Source: Demequina muriae (GTDB lineage Bacteria; Actinomycetota; Actinomycetes; Actinomycetales; Demequinaceae). From it: 64,000 bases of DNA. Below are positions 45,462 to 54,656 of this stretch, in pieces (position 1 is the stretch's first letter; each line of letters opens with the position of its first letter). The translations under genes were made by a program, and so were the position numbers. Location: positions 434,001 through 498,000 of the forward strand of contig NZ_JAUHQA010000001.1 of NCBI RefSeq assembly GCF_030418295.1, written 5' to 3'. Below the pieces are notes generated by a model that saw only the letters and a program-made list of their open reading frames with translations, did no database searches and had not been told where the DNA came from.

Positions 45462-45467
45462 ACGCTA
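45462..45467 (-). promoter_or_regulatory. -10 element TAGCGT, leaderless type
   Basis: TANNNT hexamer seven bases before the ATG of the serine hydrolase gene; heads the three-gene operon. Confidence 0.45.
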
Positions 45468-45496
45468 CCGCCACGACCCGGCCCGCGCATCGGCCG

Positions 45497-45502
45497 TACG
45501 CT
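45497..45502 (+). promoter_or_regulatory. -10 element TACGCT, leaderless type
   Basis: TANNNT hexamer seven bases before the GTG of the MFS exporter gene; supports that start codon. Confidence 0.4.
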
Positions 45503-45509
45503 TGACACC

Positions 45510-46949
45510 GTGCCCTCCCCAGCATCGGCCGGGCTGCCCGGCGTGACCGACGTCCCCCGCGAGCAGACGCTCATCCTGTGGATCGCCATCATGGCGAGCT
45601 TCGTGAGCTTCCTCGACGGCACGGTGGTGACCGTCGCGCTGCCCGCGATCGTCGACGAGCTGGGCGGCGGCATCACCACGCAGCAGTGGACCGTCGACGC
45701 CTACCTCATCACCCTGGGCGCGTTCATCCTGGTCGCTGGGTCGATCTCCGACACGTACGGCCGCATCCGCGTCATTCGCTGGGGCCTGATCGCGTTCGGC
45801 GTCACGTCCGTGCTGATCGCCGTCGCGCCCAGCGCGCCATTCCTGATCATCGCGCGGCTGCTGCAGGGCGTCGCCGGCGCGATGCTGGTGCCGAGCTCGC
45901 TCGCGCTCATCACCTCGAACTTCCGCGGCGCGGCGCAGGCGAAGGCCATCGGCACCTGGACGGGTGCGACCGCCGGCGCCATGATCGCGGGCCCCATCAT
46001 CGGCGGGCTGTTCGTGGACCTCGCGTCGTGGCGGCTGGTGTTCCTCATCAACGTCCTGCCCATCGCGGCGTGCCTGTGGCTGCTCACCCGCCTCCAGCAG
46101 CGCGACGCCCGCCTGCCCGATGCGCACATCGACTACCTGGGCGCCCTCCTGTGCGTCCCGGGCCTGGGCGGCATCGTGTTCGCACTCATCGAGGAGCCGA
46201 ACCTGGGGTGGGGCGACCCGCTCGTGTGGGTGCCCGCGGTAGTCGGCACGCTCGCCTCAGCGGGGTTCCTGTGGCGACAGGCGACGGCCAGGCAGCCGAT
46301 GCTCCCGCTGAGCATGTTCCGCGTGCGCAACTTCGCGTGGGGGAACCTCTCCACCTGGATGATCTACGGTGCGCTGTCGCTGAGCGGCTTCGTCATCGTG
46401 GTCTATCTGCAGGAGCAGGCGGGGCTCTCGGCGACGCTGGCGGGCCTCGCGTCGCTGCCGATCACGCTCATCATGATCGCGCTGTCCTCGCGTGCGGGCG
46501 CGTGGGCCGGGAGGTTCGGTCCGCGCCTGTTCATGACGGCCGGTCCACTCGGCATGGCGGTGGGGTCGCTGATGATGCTCGCGGTCGGCGACGACTTCAA
46601 CTACTGGTGGCAGATGCTGCCGGGCATCGTGGTGTTCGGCCTGGGCCTGACCCTGACCGTGTCGCCGCTCACCGCTGCGATCCTGGGTGCGATCGAACCA
46701 TCCCGCGCGGGCATCGCGTCCGCGACCAACAACGCGATCTCGCGCATCGCGGGACTCATCGCCATCGCGGCGGTGGGCGCGATCGTGGGCGGCGCGCTGG
46801 ACCTCGACGGGTTCCACCGCGCCATGTGGGCCACGGCGATCGCGATGACCGCGGGCGCGGCGATCTCGTGGCTCGGGATCCGCAACCCGGTGGCGCCCAC
46901 CGACGTGGAGGAGCAGGCGGCGGCGCAGCCCGGCGAGCCAGGGCCGTAG
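45510..46949 (+). CDS. MFS transporter, DHA2 (EmrB/QacA) drug:H+ antiporter family
   Basis: 479 residues, GTG start. About 14 membrane segments. Family motifs include SFLDGTVVTVALPAI in helix 1 (the Asp typical of DHA2), motif A GSISDTYGRIRVIRWG, and the motif C-like GAMIAGPIIGGLFVDL in helix 5. Members export cationic drugs or other toxic compounds in exchange for protons. The LacI gene begins 39 bp downstream on the same strand; whether it regulates this gene is unknown. Confidence 0.93.
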   Translation: MPSPASAGLPGVTDVPREQTLILWIAIMASFVSFLDGTVVTVALPAIVDELGGGITTQQWTVDAYLITLGAFILVAGSISDTYGRIRVIRWGLIAFGVTSVLIAVAPSAPFLIIARLLQGVAGAMLVPSSLALITSNFRGAAQAKAIGTWTGATAGAMIAGPIIGGLFVDLASWRLVFLINVLPIAACLWLLTRLQQRDARLPDAHIDYLGALLCVPGLGGIVFALIEEPNLGWGDPLVWVPAVVGTLASAGFLWRQATARQPMLPLSMFRVRNFAWGNLSTWMIYGALSLSGFVIVVYLQEQAGLSATLAGLASLPITLIMIALSSRAGAWAGRFGPRLFMTAGPLGMAVGSLMMLAVGDDFNYWWQMLPGIVVFGLGLTLTVSPLTAAILGAIEPSRAGIASATNNAISRIAGLIAIAAVGAIVGGALDLDGFHRAMWATAIAMTAGAAISWLGIRNPVAPTDVEEQAAAQPGEPGP

Positions 46950-46988
46950 GTCCTCTCCCACTCAGATAAGTCCCCCTAAGGTAAGCGG

Positions 46989-47993
46989 ATGGCCACGATC
47001 TACGAGGTCGCCGCGCACGCCGAGGTGTCGCCAGCGACCGTGAGTCGCGTGATGAACGGCACAGCCGTCCGTCCCGAGCTCGAGACGCGCGTCCGCGAGG
47101 CCATCGCTCACCTCGAGTACCGGCCCAGCCGCCGAGCCCGCTCCCTGCGCACCAACCAGTCCGAGATGGTCGCGCTCGTCATCCCCGACATCGAGAACCC
47201 CTTCTTCACCGCCCTGGCCCGCGGCGCCGAGGGCGTGATGCGCCAGGCGGGCTACTCGCTGGTGCTGTGCAACACGGATGACAACCCCGACTACGAGGCC
47301 TCGTACGTCCAAGTGATCCAGGACGAGGGCATGCCGGGCGCGATCGTGGCGCCGTCCTCGACGGGCACGGCGTTCGTGCCCCTGCTCGACGAGGGCCGGC
47401 CGGTGGTCGCCGTCGACCGCCACATCGAGGACCCGCGAGCCGATGCGGTGATGGCGGACAACTTCGCCGGAGCGGCCGAGGCGACGGAGTGGCAGTTCGC
47501 CCAGGGCAGCAGCCGCGTCGCGTGCATCACTGGCCCCCCGCACGCTGAGACCGCCCGTGCTCGCGCGGAGGCATGGCGCGAGGTGTGCGAGCGCAACGGC
47601 GGAGCCCTCGACGAGTACCTGGTCTGGACCGACTTCCAGCCCGAGGGCGGGGCGGACGCGTTGGACTACCTCCTCGACCTGCCGATTCCGCCCAACGGCA
47701 TCGTGGCCGCCAACAACCTCACCGCCGTGGGCATGCTCGCGGCGATGGTGCGGCGCGGCATCAACCCGGGCGAGATCACCGTGTCCGCCTGCGAGATGCT
47801 GCCGCGCTTCTCCCTCCCGCTCTCGAGCCTCCTCACCGTGCCGCTGCCCGCCCGCGAGATCGGCGCGCACGCGGCACGTCTGCTGCTCGCACGGATCGAC
47901 GGCGACACCAGCCCCGCCAAGAACGTGGTGCTGGACTCCGACGGGAACGTCGTCTCGGCACCGCCTCACCCCGCGACCCCACCGGCCTCCTGA
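46989..47993 (+). CDS. LacI-family transcriptional regulator
   Basis: 334 residues with the family's N-terminal helix-turn-helix (ATIYEVAAHAEVSPATVSRVMNG), hinge (RPSRRARSLRTNQS) and periplasmic-binding-protein-like core starting VALVIPDIENPFF. It should bind a palindromic operator and respond to a sugar, but no sugar gene adjoins it. AAGGTAAG precedes the ATG. The closest sugar systems in the window are GH32 and the ABC operon; the latter has its own DeoR regulator. Confidence 0.92.
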   Translation: MATIYEVAAHAEVSPATVSRVMNGTAVRPELETRVREAIAHLEYRPSRRARSLRTNQSEMVALVIPDIENPFFTALARGAEGVMRQAGYSLVLCNTDDNPDYEASYVQVIQDEGMPGAIVAPSSTGTAFVPLLDEGRPVVAVDRHIEDPRADAVMADNFAGAAEATEWQFAQGSSRVACITGPPHAETARARAEAWREVCERNGGALDEYLVWTDFQPEGGADALDYLLDLPIPPNGIVAANNLTAVGMLAAMVRRGINPGEITVSACEMLPRFSLPLSSLLTVPLPAREIGAHAARLLLARIDGDTSPAKNVVLDSDGNVVSAPPHPATPPAS

Positions 47994-48005
47994 CACACTG
48001 ATCCC

Positions 48006-48698
48006 ATGGACGTCGCGTTCCTGCCAGGCATCGCCTCCGGTGGCCCCGAGGCGTGGCGCCACCTGGTGCGCTACCTGGAGAGCGCCGTGCCGGACTTCGA
48101 TGCAAAGCGCGCCCGCTTCCACGACTTCCGCGAGGCGAACGGCGGCTTCGCCGACCACGCCGACTGGGCAGTCGAGGGCGCCAGCGCGACCCGCCCGGTG
48201 CACGTCATCGCCCACAGCTTCGGCGGCAACGGGGCGCTCCTCGCGGCGCAGCACTACCCCGAGCGCATCGCCAGCCTCACGCTGTTCGAGCCGGCGGCTC
48301 TGGCTCTCACGCGCCACACTCCCGCGACCGAGGCCCACATCGCCCAAGTAGGCCCCATCTTCGCCTGCCGCGCCGACCTCGACTGCACCGACGCCGAGCT
48401 CGGGTACCGGCTGCTGACTGCGCTGGGCGGCCGCATGCACCGCGAGGATCCGCTGACGGACGCGGTGGGGCGCACGATGCGCCAGGCGGGCGCGCCGTGG
48501 GAGGCGCCCCTGGATCGCAAGTGGACCATGCACGTGCCCACCCTGGTCATCACGGGCGGCTGGGACGACATCTATGAGGACGTCGCCCGGCACCTGGAGA
48601 GCCGCGGCGCCACCCACCTCGTCGTGCCCGGCGCAGAGCACCGGCCGCAGGACCTGCCGCCCGCGCATCGGGCCACCGCCGCCCACATCATGAGCTGA
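48006..48698 (+). CDS. alpha/beta hydrolase
   Basis: 230 residues. Oxyanion region FLPGIASGG at the start, nucleophile elbow AHSFGGNGAL near residue 65, and C-terminal GAEHRPQDLP with the catalytic His. Probable acid residue in TGGWDDIYED. Substrate unknown. It starts 12 bp after the LacI gene, with CACACT six bases before the ATG, so it may have both read-through and its own start. Confidence 0.87.
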   Translation: MDVAFLPGIASGGPEAWRHLVRYLESAVPDFDAKRARFHDFREANGGFADHADWAVEGASATRPVHVIAHSFGGNGALLAAQHYPERIASLTLFEPAALALTRHTPATEAHIAQVGPIFACRADLDCTDAELGYRLLTALGGRMHREDPLTDAVGRTMRQAGAPWEAPLDRKWTMHVPTLVITGGWDDIYEDVARHLESRGATHLVVPGAEHRPQDLPPAHRATAAHIMS

Positions 48699-48747
48699 GC
48701 CGAGCTGCGCGTCGCGCTTCGCACGCACCGCTGCGGGTGCATGGGCG

Positions 48748-48753
48748 TAGCCT
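48748..48753 (+). promoter_or_regulatory. -10 element TAGCCT, leaderless type
   Basis: TANNNT hexamer six bases before the ATG of the TM2 protein gene. Confidence 0.45.
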
Positions 48754-48759
48754 GAGGCC

Positions 48760-48993
48760 ATGAGCATGCCTTCGACCGCCATCCACGCGCCCAAGAGCCT
48801 GCTGCTCGCCTACATCCTGTGGTTCTTCCTGGGACTCTTCGGCGTGCAGCACTTCTACCTGGGCAAGATCGGGCGCGGCCTGCTCTACCTGCTCACTGCG
48901 GGCGTGTTCGGCGTGGGCTGGATCATCGACCTGTTCACCCTGCCGTCGCAGACGAGGGCGATCAACGCCCAGCGCGCGGTCGGCATCCGCTGA
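48760..48993 (+). CDS. TM2-domain membrane protein
   Basis: 77 residues made almost entirely of the TM2 domain: a first helix LLLAYILWFFLGLFG, the conserved loop QHFYLGK, and a second helix LLYLLTAGVFGVGWIIDLF. Small TM2 proteins are common in actinobacteria, with no firm function. Confidence 0.9.
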   Translation: MSMPSTAIHAPKSLLLAYILWFFLGLFGVQHFYLGKIGRGLLYLLTAGVFGVGWIIDLFTLPSQTRAINAQRAVGIR

Positions 48994-49051
48994 GATCATC
49001 GCGCAGGCGCTGAAGCCCGCCCCCGCATCGGCCGCCCGACAGCGCTGACGG

Positions 49052-49459
49052 TCAGAGGGGCTCGATGCCCCAGCCTGCCTTCTCCTCGGCGGTGTACAGC
49101 GCGGCCCAGCCCTCGTACTCGCCGCCGTGGGTGGTCGCGATGCCCTCAGCGACGTCGACGGTCTCCCGCAGGAAGTCGGGCACCAGCGGCTCGTCGCGGC
49201 CGTAGATGATGATGGACCACTCGTCGACGCCGTGGCTCGGCTCCACGAGCTCGCCGGGGAACCGACGCTCGCCGAGCTCCTTCGCGGCGGCACGCGCCTT
49301 GTCCTCGTCCTTGAACGTCACGGAGAACTCGCTGTCGCGCGGCGCGGAGACGTCCGCCCCCGCATCGACGAACCGCTGTAGCTGAGCCGAGTCGTCTTCG
49401 TACAGGCCGTACGGATCCACACGCTTGCGTGCGCCGGTGAAACGCGAGAGGAATCCCAT
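49052..49459 (-). CDS. RraB-like (ribonuclease E inhibitor B family) protein
   Basis: 135 residues. The pattern DPYGLYEDDSAQLQRFVDAG, FSVTFKDEDKARAAAKEL and THGGEYEGWAA matches the RraB domain (ferredoxin-like fold) that inhibits RNase E in gammaproteobacteria; in actinobacteria the partner is not established. A TAGCGT hexamer six bases before the ATG indicates a leaderless transcript. Confidence 0.85.
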   Translation of the reverse strand: MGFLSRFTGARKRVDPYGLYEDDSAQLQRFVDAGADVSAPRDSEFSVTFKDEDKARAAAKELGERRFPGELVEPSHGVDEWSIIIYGRDEPLVPDFLRETVDVAEGIATTHGGEYEGWAALYTAEEKAGWGIEPL

Positions 49460-49465
49460 GGGCCA

Positions 49466-49471
49466 ACGCTA
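49466..49471 (-). promoter_or_regulatory. -10 element TAGCGT, leaderless type
   Basis: TANNNT hexamer six bases before the ATG of the RraB-like gene. Confidence 0.45.
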
Positions 49472-49557
49472 GTCGCTCGCGACCGGGACTCGACACGCGA
49501 GTCTCCTGGGCTTCACTGCACGGGGCCGATGCGCGGGCCGGGTCGGCCTGCGCGCGC

Positions 49558-50562
49558 TCACGCGGCGGGTGGACGGCAGCGGAGCACCTCGAGCCCACCG
49601 CGGTCCTCCAGCGACAGGTCGCCGGCGGCATGCGGGGTCAGGAGGGTCACGCCCCGTCGCACCGGGATCTCCGGCCCGTGTGCGGGCACCAGCACCCCCT
49701 CACCGTCGGCGACGACCAGCACGGAGAACCCCGCGTCGCAGCGCGAGTCGCCACGCAGCCGTTCCGCGCGGAAGAACTCCGCCGCGCCCGGCAGCAGTGC
49801 GCCGTCGTCCTCGGCGCTCGACTCGCGCCACGACGCCACCTCGATCAGCTCGCGACCGCGGCGATCGAGCGCCTCGAGCGCGACGTCGAATCCCAGGCCC
49901 AGATGGCCGTCCCGCACGCCGTCGATCGCGAAGTCCTTCCACTCCATCAGCACCGACAGATCAGTGGGCTCCTGGAGCTCGACCACGAGCGCGCCCCTGC
50001 CGATCGCGTGCGGCGTGCCGGCAGGGACCAGCACCGCGTCGCCCGCGGCGGGCTGGAGACGGTGCATCGCGCCGAGCATGGCGTCGACATCCTGGTCCCT
50101 CACCCACGAGCGGACCTCCTCCCGCGACACGTCGCGGACGAACCCCAGCCACACCGGCGCGGGCTCGAGGAAGATCCACGCCTCCGTCTTGCCGTGGCCG
50201 AGTCCCAGGTGACGCTGCGCGAACGGCACGTCCGGGTGCACGTGGACCGGGAGCCGCTGGCCCGCGTCGAGAAGCTTGACGAGCACCGCGGGGTCGTCGC
50301 CGTACCTCGCGACGTGGTCGGCACCGAGCCAACTCACCGGGTGGGCGCGGACGGCATCGGCCAGCAGCGTGCTGTCAGCAAGCGTGCTCAGCCCCAGCCG
50401 GTCGTGGCCGAACAGCGTGGTCACGGACCCCACCCAGTCCTCGGGTGTGTGGGGTTGAGCGGGGCCGGTGCCGCGGAACGCCGCGATGCGCTCTCCTCCG
50501 GCGTAGAACCGGGCGGGCGGCTGGTTCGCCGGCAGGATCCACGCGCGCGCGGCTGTGGTCAC
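49558..50562 (-). CDS. manA: class I mannose-6-phosphate isomerase
   Basis: 334 residues, GTG start overlapping the kinase stop by 4 bp. The cupin metal site is seen as LPVHVHPDVPFAQ near 105, GKTEAWIFLE and GTPHAIGRG near 175-183. The enzyme interconverts mannose 6-phosphate and fructose 6-phosphate. Last gene of the sugar operon. With the kinase and aldolase upstream it would take hexose 6-phosphate to triose phosphates; a different ketose or sulfo-sugar substrate cannot be excluded. Confidence 0.87.
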   Translation of the reverse strand: MTTAARAWILPANQPPARFYAGGERIAAFRGTGPAQPHTPEDWVGSVTTLFGHDRLGLSTLADSTLLADAVRAHPVSWLGADHVARYGDDPAVLVKLLDAGQRLPVHVHPDVPFAQRHLGLGHGKTEAWIFLEPAPVWLGFVRDVSREEVRSWVRDQDVDAMLGAMHRLQPAAGDAVLVPAGTPHAIGRGALVVELQEPTDLSVLMEWKDFAIDGVRDGHLGLGFDVALEALDRRGRELIEVASWRESSAEDDGALLPGAAEFFRAERLRGDSRCDAGFSVLVVADGEGVLVPAHGPEIPVRRGVTLLTPHAAGDLSLEDRGGLEVLRCRPPAA

Positions 50563-51794
50563 GACGAGCGACCCTGGGCGACGCCGGTGGCGAGCGACGC
50601 GACGAGGCCACCCACGAACGCATCGCCCAGACCGATCGTGGTGGGCGCATCGGTCACCAGTTCGCGTGCAGCCACACAGGCCACGTCCGTGCCGAGCATC
50701 GCGGCGAGCCTGAGCGAGAACTCCTCGCCGGCGCTCTGACGCGGCACCTCGCGCACGGAGGCGAGCCGCGCGATGTCGAGCCCGTCGCCGTGCAGATACC
50801 TCGCGCTCGCCATGTCGATGCCGCCCTCCAGCGCGGCCGCCATCGTCGCGGCGGCCGTCCCGTGCGCGAGCGCCCAGTGTTGCGTGTGGACCACGAGCGT
50901 GCGCGCGGGCACGATGGTGCGGACCCGGCGCAGTGCCGCCGCGACGTCCACCGGGTCGAGCAGGTCCACCGGCCGGCCCACGTAGGCCTGCAGCTCGTCC
51001 TCATTCATGCCGTAGACGTCCACGCGGTCCGTGATGGCGTCGATCACGATGCGCTCGAACCCGGGCACGTGGTATCCGCCGTCCTCGAAAACCACGGTGG
51101 CCTCGGCGGGCAGCCGCTCCATCGCGTCGCGCAGCTCGCGCATGCGCCGGACGAGCATCGGCTGGTCCGTCATCGAGTTGAAGCCGGAGATCAGGAACAC
51201 CTGCGCCGTGGCGAGCAGGTCGCCCAACTCGTCAGCGAGCGCCATCTCGCGGTTGGGCGGATCGCACACGTAGATGAGCCGGTTCGCACGCTGCGACTCG
51301 ACCACGGTGCCGTCCGCGAGCTCAACGCGCGCGCCCGCGGGGAACTGCATGATCAGGTGGGGGTTGATCGCGTCGGCGTCGCGGGAGCAGATGTACTCGA
51401 CGTCGTCGGGGAGCAGCGCACGCACGTGGTCGTCCTCCGCGACCAGATGGAGGGTCGAGGGGATGCCGACCGCGCTCATCGCGAGCGCCGCACGCACCGA
51501 GGTGCCGCCCAGGGTGACGCGGCGCTCGTGCCGTCCTGCGACCGCTTCCACCACGTCGTGGCTGGCGACGGCGCGCTCGCCGCCCACGCCGTCGCGCACG
51601 AACGCGAGGATCGAGCGCACCAGGTCGCGCTCGGTCTCGATCACGTCGCCTCGCACGAGGTCGTCGCGGCCGATGCCGTGGTCGCGGGCCAGGCCCGTCA
51701 TCACGGCGGAGTCCCAGACGGTCTCGTAGTCCAGGCAGCCGCCGAGCCCGAGCACCGTGGCGCTCGGGCTCGGCGTGGTGGAGGAGGTCATCAT
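50559..51794 (-). CDS. ADP-dependent phosphofructokinase/glucokinase family sugar kinase
   Basis: 411 residues, longer than ordinary PfkB kinases and matching the ADP-dependent glucokinase/phosphofructokinase family. Visible family features: LGLGGCLDYETVWD at the start, LTLGGTSVRAALAM-like sugar-site loop (VTLGGTSVRAA), FLISGFNSMTDQ, VFEDGGYHVPG, YGMNEDEL, and the catalytic GLGDAFVGG near residue 390. ADP serves as phosphoryl donor in characterised members; ATP use here cannot be excluded. The fructose 6-phosphate role is inferred from the neighbouring aldolase and isomerase. Confidence 0.85.
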   Translation of the reverse strand: MMTSSTTPSPSATVLGLGGCLDYETVWDSAVMTGLARDHGIGRDDLVRGDVIETERDLVRSILAFVRDGVGGERAVASHDVVEAVAGRHERRVTLGGTSVRAALAMSAVGIPSTLHLVAEDDHVRALLPDDVEYICSRDADAINPHLIMQFPAGARVELADGTVVESQRANRLIYVCDPPNREMALADELGDLLATAQVFLISGFNSMTDQPMLVRRMRELRDAMERLPAEATVVFEDGGYHVPGFERIVIDAITDRVDVYGMNEDELQAYVGRPVDLLDPVDVAAALRRVRTIVPARTLVVHTQHWALAHGTAAATMAAALEGGIDMASARYLHGDGLDIARLASVREVPRQSAGEEFSLRLAAMLGTDVACVAARELVTDAPTTIGLGDAFVGGLVASLATGVAQGRSS

Positions 51795-51807
51795 GCTGCC
51801 CAGGGTC

Positions 51808-52668
51808 TCAGTAGAGACCGGCCTTGCCGTCGGAGCCGAACAGGCGGATCTTGTGCGCGGCCTCCGCCTTCATCGCCTCGACCGCCGGGGGCTGGATGGT
51901 GTTGGGCTCACGCACCGAACCGTCCGCCAGCACTTCGCGCATCTTCACGTGATACGCCACCTTGATGTCGGAGGAGATGTTGATCTTGTTGATGCCCATC
52001 TTCGCCGCCTGACCGATCTCGGCGTCGGGGTTGTTCGAGCCGCCGTGCAGCACGAGCGGCACGCTGACCGCGGCCTTGATCTCCTGGAGCAGGTCGAGCT
52101 TCAGCTCGGGTTTCATCCACGACGGGTAGATGCCGTGCGAGGTGCCGATCGCGATCGCGAGGGAGTCCACGCCGGTGGCCTCGACGAACTTCACTGCCTC
52201 GTCGGGCTTGGTGTAGATGATCTCGTCCGCGCCATCCTCGGCCTCTGAGTCGGTCTTGCCGATGGTTCCGAGCTCGCCCTCGACGGACAGGCCCACCGCG
52301 TGCGCGGCCTCGACGGCGCGGCGCGTGAGGGCGACGTTCTCGTCGAACGGCAGCATCGAGCCGTCGAGCATCACGGACGTGAAGCCGGACTGGATGGCCC
52401 ACAGCATCTGGTCGATGGTCGCGCCGTGGTCGAAGTGGATCGCCACCGGGACGCTCGACCGGTGCGCACGCTCACGGATGGCGAGCACCAGCTCGTCTCC
52501 CACGTGGGCGAGCTCGTCGGGGTGGATCGCGATGAGCAGCGGCGACTGGAGCTCCTCGCCGATCTCGAAGATTCCCCGATTCATGGCCCAGTCCGAGATG
52601 TTGAATGCCGGGATGGCAAAGGAGTGCTGGTTGGCGACCTTCAGAAGGTCGTCGCCGGTGACAAGCAT
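51808..52668 (-). CDS. class II fructose-bisphosphate/ketose-bisphosphate aldolase
   Basis: 286 residues. Zinc ligands appear in AIHFDHGATID (His pair region) near residue 78, VEGELGTIG near 133, AIGTSHGIYP near 172 and VLHGGSNNPD near 203. This is the GatY/KbaY/FbaA type that cleaves ketose 1,6-bisphosphates to triose phosphates. AAAGGA eight bases upstream is the ribosome site. It lies between permease and kinase genes in the sugar operon. Confidence 0.92.
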   Translation of the reverse strand: MLVTGDDLLKVANQHSFAIPAFNISDWAMNRGIFEIGEELQSPLLIAIHPDELAHVGDELVLAIRERAHRSSVPVAIHFDHGATIDQMLWAIQSGFTSVMLDGSMLPFDENVALTRRAVEAAHAVGLSVEGELGTIGKTDSEAEDGADEIIYTKPDEAVKFVEATGVDSLAIAIGTSHGIYPSWMKPELKLDLLQEIKAAVSVPLVLHGGSNNPDAEIGQAAKMGINKINISSDIKVAYHVKMREVLADGSVREPNTIQPPAVEAMKAEAAHKIRLFGSDGKAGLY

Positions 52669-52720
52669 GGGTGGTTCCTTTCGGGTGATGTGCTGGGGGA
52701 TGTCGAGAGCTCGGGGTGGC

Positions 52721-53617
52721 TCACGCTTTCACTGCACCGGCGGTCATGCCGCCGATGAAATATCGCTGGAAGAACAGGAAGAGGATCAGCACCGGGATGC
52801 AGCCGAGCACGCTCATCGCCATCATCTGGTTCCAGTCGTAGGCGTGCTGGCCCATGAGCAGCTGGATGCCGATGGGCACGGTGCGCATGTCGTTCGTGCG
52901 CGTCAGGGTGAGTGCGAACAGGTACTCGTTCCACGCGATCATGAAGGTGTAGACGCCCACGGAGACCATGCCGGGCACGGAGATCGGCACGAGCACGCGC
53001 CAGAGTGCGGTCCAGGGGCTGCCGCCGTCGACCTTGACGGCCTCGTCGAGCTCACGCGGCAGGGTGTTGAAATACCCGGTCATCATGATGATCGCGTAGG
53101 GCAGGGTGAACACCATGTAGGTGAGGATCAGCCCGGGATAGGTGTTGTACAGCCCCAGCACCACCACGAGACCGAAGTACGGGATCAGCAGCGTGATGGG
53201 CGGCACGGCCTGGACCGAGATCACCACCACGTTGATGATGCGCTTGCCCTTGAACTCGTAGCGGGAGAACGCGTACGCGGCGAGCACCGCCACGAACAGG
53301 GTGAGGATCGTCACCGACCCGGCGATGAAGTAGCTGTTGAAGAAGAACCGGAGCTTCTCGGGGTCCGTCAGGATGGCGACGTACGCGTCGAACGAGAACC
53401 CTTCGGTGATGAGGCGCGGCGGGTACTCGAAGATCAGCCCGTTGGGCTTGAACGAGCTCGACAGCATCCACACCACGGGCAGCGCGGGGAACAGCGCACC
53501 GATGGTGAGCGCGGCGATCAGTCCGGCCTTCTTGCGCTTGCGCGCACGGATCACGTGGGCCCGGGTGGGCACCTCGAGCTGAGTGGGGGCGGACAGGGAA
53601 GTCTTGGTGGCAGTCAT
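52721..53617 (-). CDS. carbohydrate ABC transporter permease (MalG-type)
   Basis: 298 residues with six membrane segments and the EAA loop YFNTLPRELDEAVKVDGGSPWTAL-type (EAVKVDGGS...L) near 195 that contacts the ATPase. Typical MalG/CUT1 second permease. Starts 3 bp after the first permease gene. Confidence 0.93.
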   Translation of the reverse strand: MTATKTSLSAPTQLEVPTRAHVIRARKRKKAGLIAALTIGALFPALPVVWMLSSSFKPNGLIFEYPPRLITEGFSFDAYVAILTDPEKLRFFFNSYFIAGSVTILTLFVAVLAAYAFSRYEFKGKRIINVVVISVQAVPPITLLIPYFGLVVVLGLYNTYPGLILTYMVFTLPYAIIMMTGYFNTLPRELDEAVKVDGGSPWTALWRVLVPISVPGMVSVGVYTFMIAWNEYLFALTLTRTNDMRTVPIGIQLLMGQHAYDWNQMMAMSVLGCIPVLILFLFFQRYFIGGMTAGAVKA

Positions 53618-53620
53618 GGG

Positions 53621-54628
53621 TCAGTCCCTCGACTTCTGGTGGCGGACGTAGAAGAAGGCCAGCGTCATCGACAGCAGGAAGATGATCACGGCGGAGGCCG
53701 ATGCGACGGCGAAGTCATAGGTCGAGAACGCCAGCTTGTAGGTGTACGTGGAGACCATCTCCGTGGCGTCGATGGGGCCGCCGCCGGTGGTCATCCAGAT
53801 CAGCGCGAACTGCTGGGTGGTCCAGATGAAGTCCAGCAGCGCCATCGAGATGATGATGGGCTTCAGCTGAGGAAGCGTGACGTTGAAGAACTGCTTGACG
53901 GGGCCCGCGCGGTCGAGCCGTGCGGCCTCGTAGAGCTCGCTCGAGATGCCCTGCAGTCCTGCGAGCAGCGACACCATGAAGAACGGGTAGCCGGCCCAGA
54001 TGTTGATGAATGTGATCGCCGGCAGGGCGAGCGACGGGTCGGACAGCCACGCGATCTCCTCCTCCGCGAACCCCAGTTCGGTGACGAAGAAGTTGACGAT
54101 GCCGTTGGGCGACAGCAGCATGCGCCACAGCACGGCGACGATCGCCACGGTGAACAGCCACGGCAGGATGTAGATGGCCCGGTAGACCGCCTTGAGCCGG
54201 TTGCTGATCATGGGCGAGTTGAGCATCAGCGCGAAGCCCATGCCGAGCACGAAGTGCGCGATGACGGACGCGCCCGCGAAGATCGCGGTGTTGCTGACCG
54301 CCTTGAAGAACACGGGGTCGCCCAGCACCTGGGCGTAGTTCTCGAAGCCCACGAAGTCCGAGTTGGGGTTGATGATGACGCGGTCCACGAACGAGTAGCC
54401 GATCACCATCGCGATGGGCGTCACCATCAGGACGAGCAGCAGGACGAACGTGGGGGTCAGAAAGCCGTACGGCGCCACGGTGCCGCGGTAGCTCCGTCGG
54501 CCTCGCCATCGTCCGCGCGTCGGGCCGGCTTCGTCGCCGGTGCCGCCGTCGCCGGAGCCGGCGCTGGCCGGCGCGGTCGCGAGCGGCGCTGCGGCCGTTG
54601 CTTCCGTGGTCTCGGGGGGGTGTGTCAC
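53621..54628 (-). CDS. carbohydrate ABC transporter permease (MalF-type)
   Basis: 335 residues from the GTG at 54628, chosen because AGGTGA lies five bases upstream; another GTG three codons earlier has no good site. An Ala/Gly/Arg-rich cytoplasmic N-terminus of about 50 residues precedes six membrane segments, with the EAA loop ELYEAARLDRAGPVKQF near 225. CUT1 sugar importer subunit, partner of the MalG-type permease. No ATPase gene is in the operon. Confidence 0.92.
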   Translation of the reverse strand: MTHPPETTEATAAAPLATAPASAGSGDGGTGDEAGPTRGRWRGRRSYRGTVAPYGFLTPTFVLLLVLMVTPIAMVIGYSFVDRVIINPNSDFVGFENYAQVLGDPVFFKAVSNTAIFAGASVIAHFVLGMGFALMLNSPMISNRLKAVYRAIYILPWLFTVAIVAVLWRMLLSPNGIVNFFVTELGFAEEEIAWLSDPSLALPAITFINIWAGYPFFMVSLLAGLQGISSELYEAARLDRAGPVKQFFNVTLPQLKPIIISMALLDFIWTTQQFALIWMTTGGGPIDATEMVSTYTYKLAFSTYDFAVASASAVIIFLLSMTLAFFYVRHQKSRD

Positions 54629-54656
54629 GAGTTTCACCTGATCTGTTGGGGAGGGT

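Noticed and set aside
46962-48794. 610-codon minus-strand open frame opposite the LacI and hydrolase genes
   Set aside because: No motif, and both genes on the plus strand are unmistakable.
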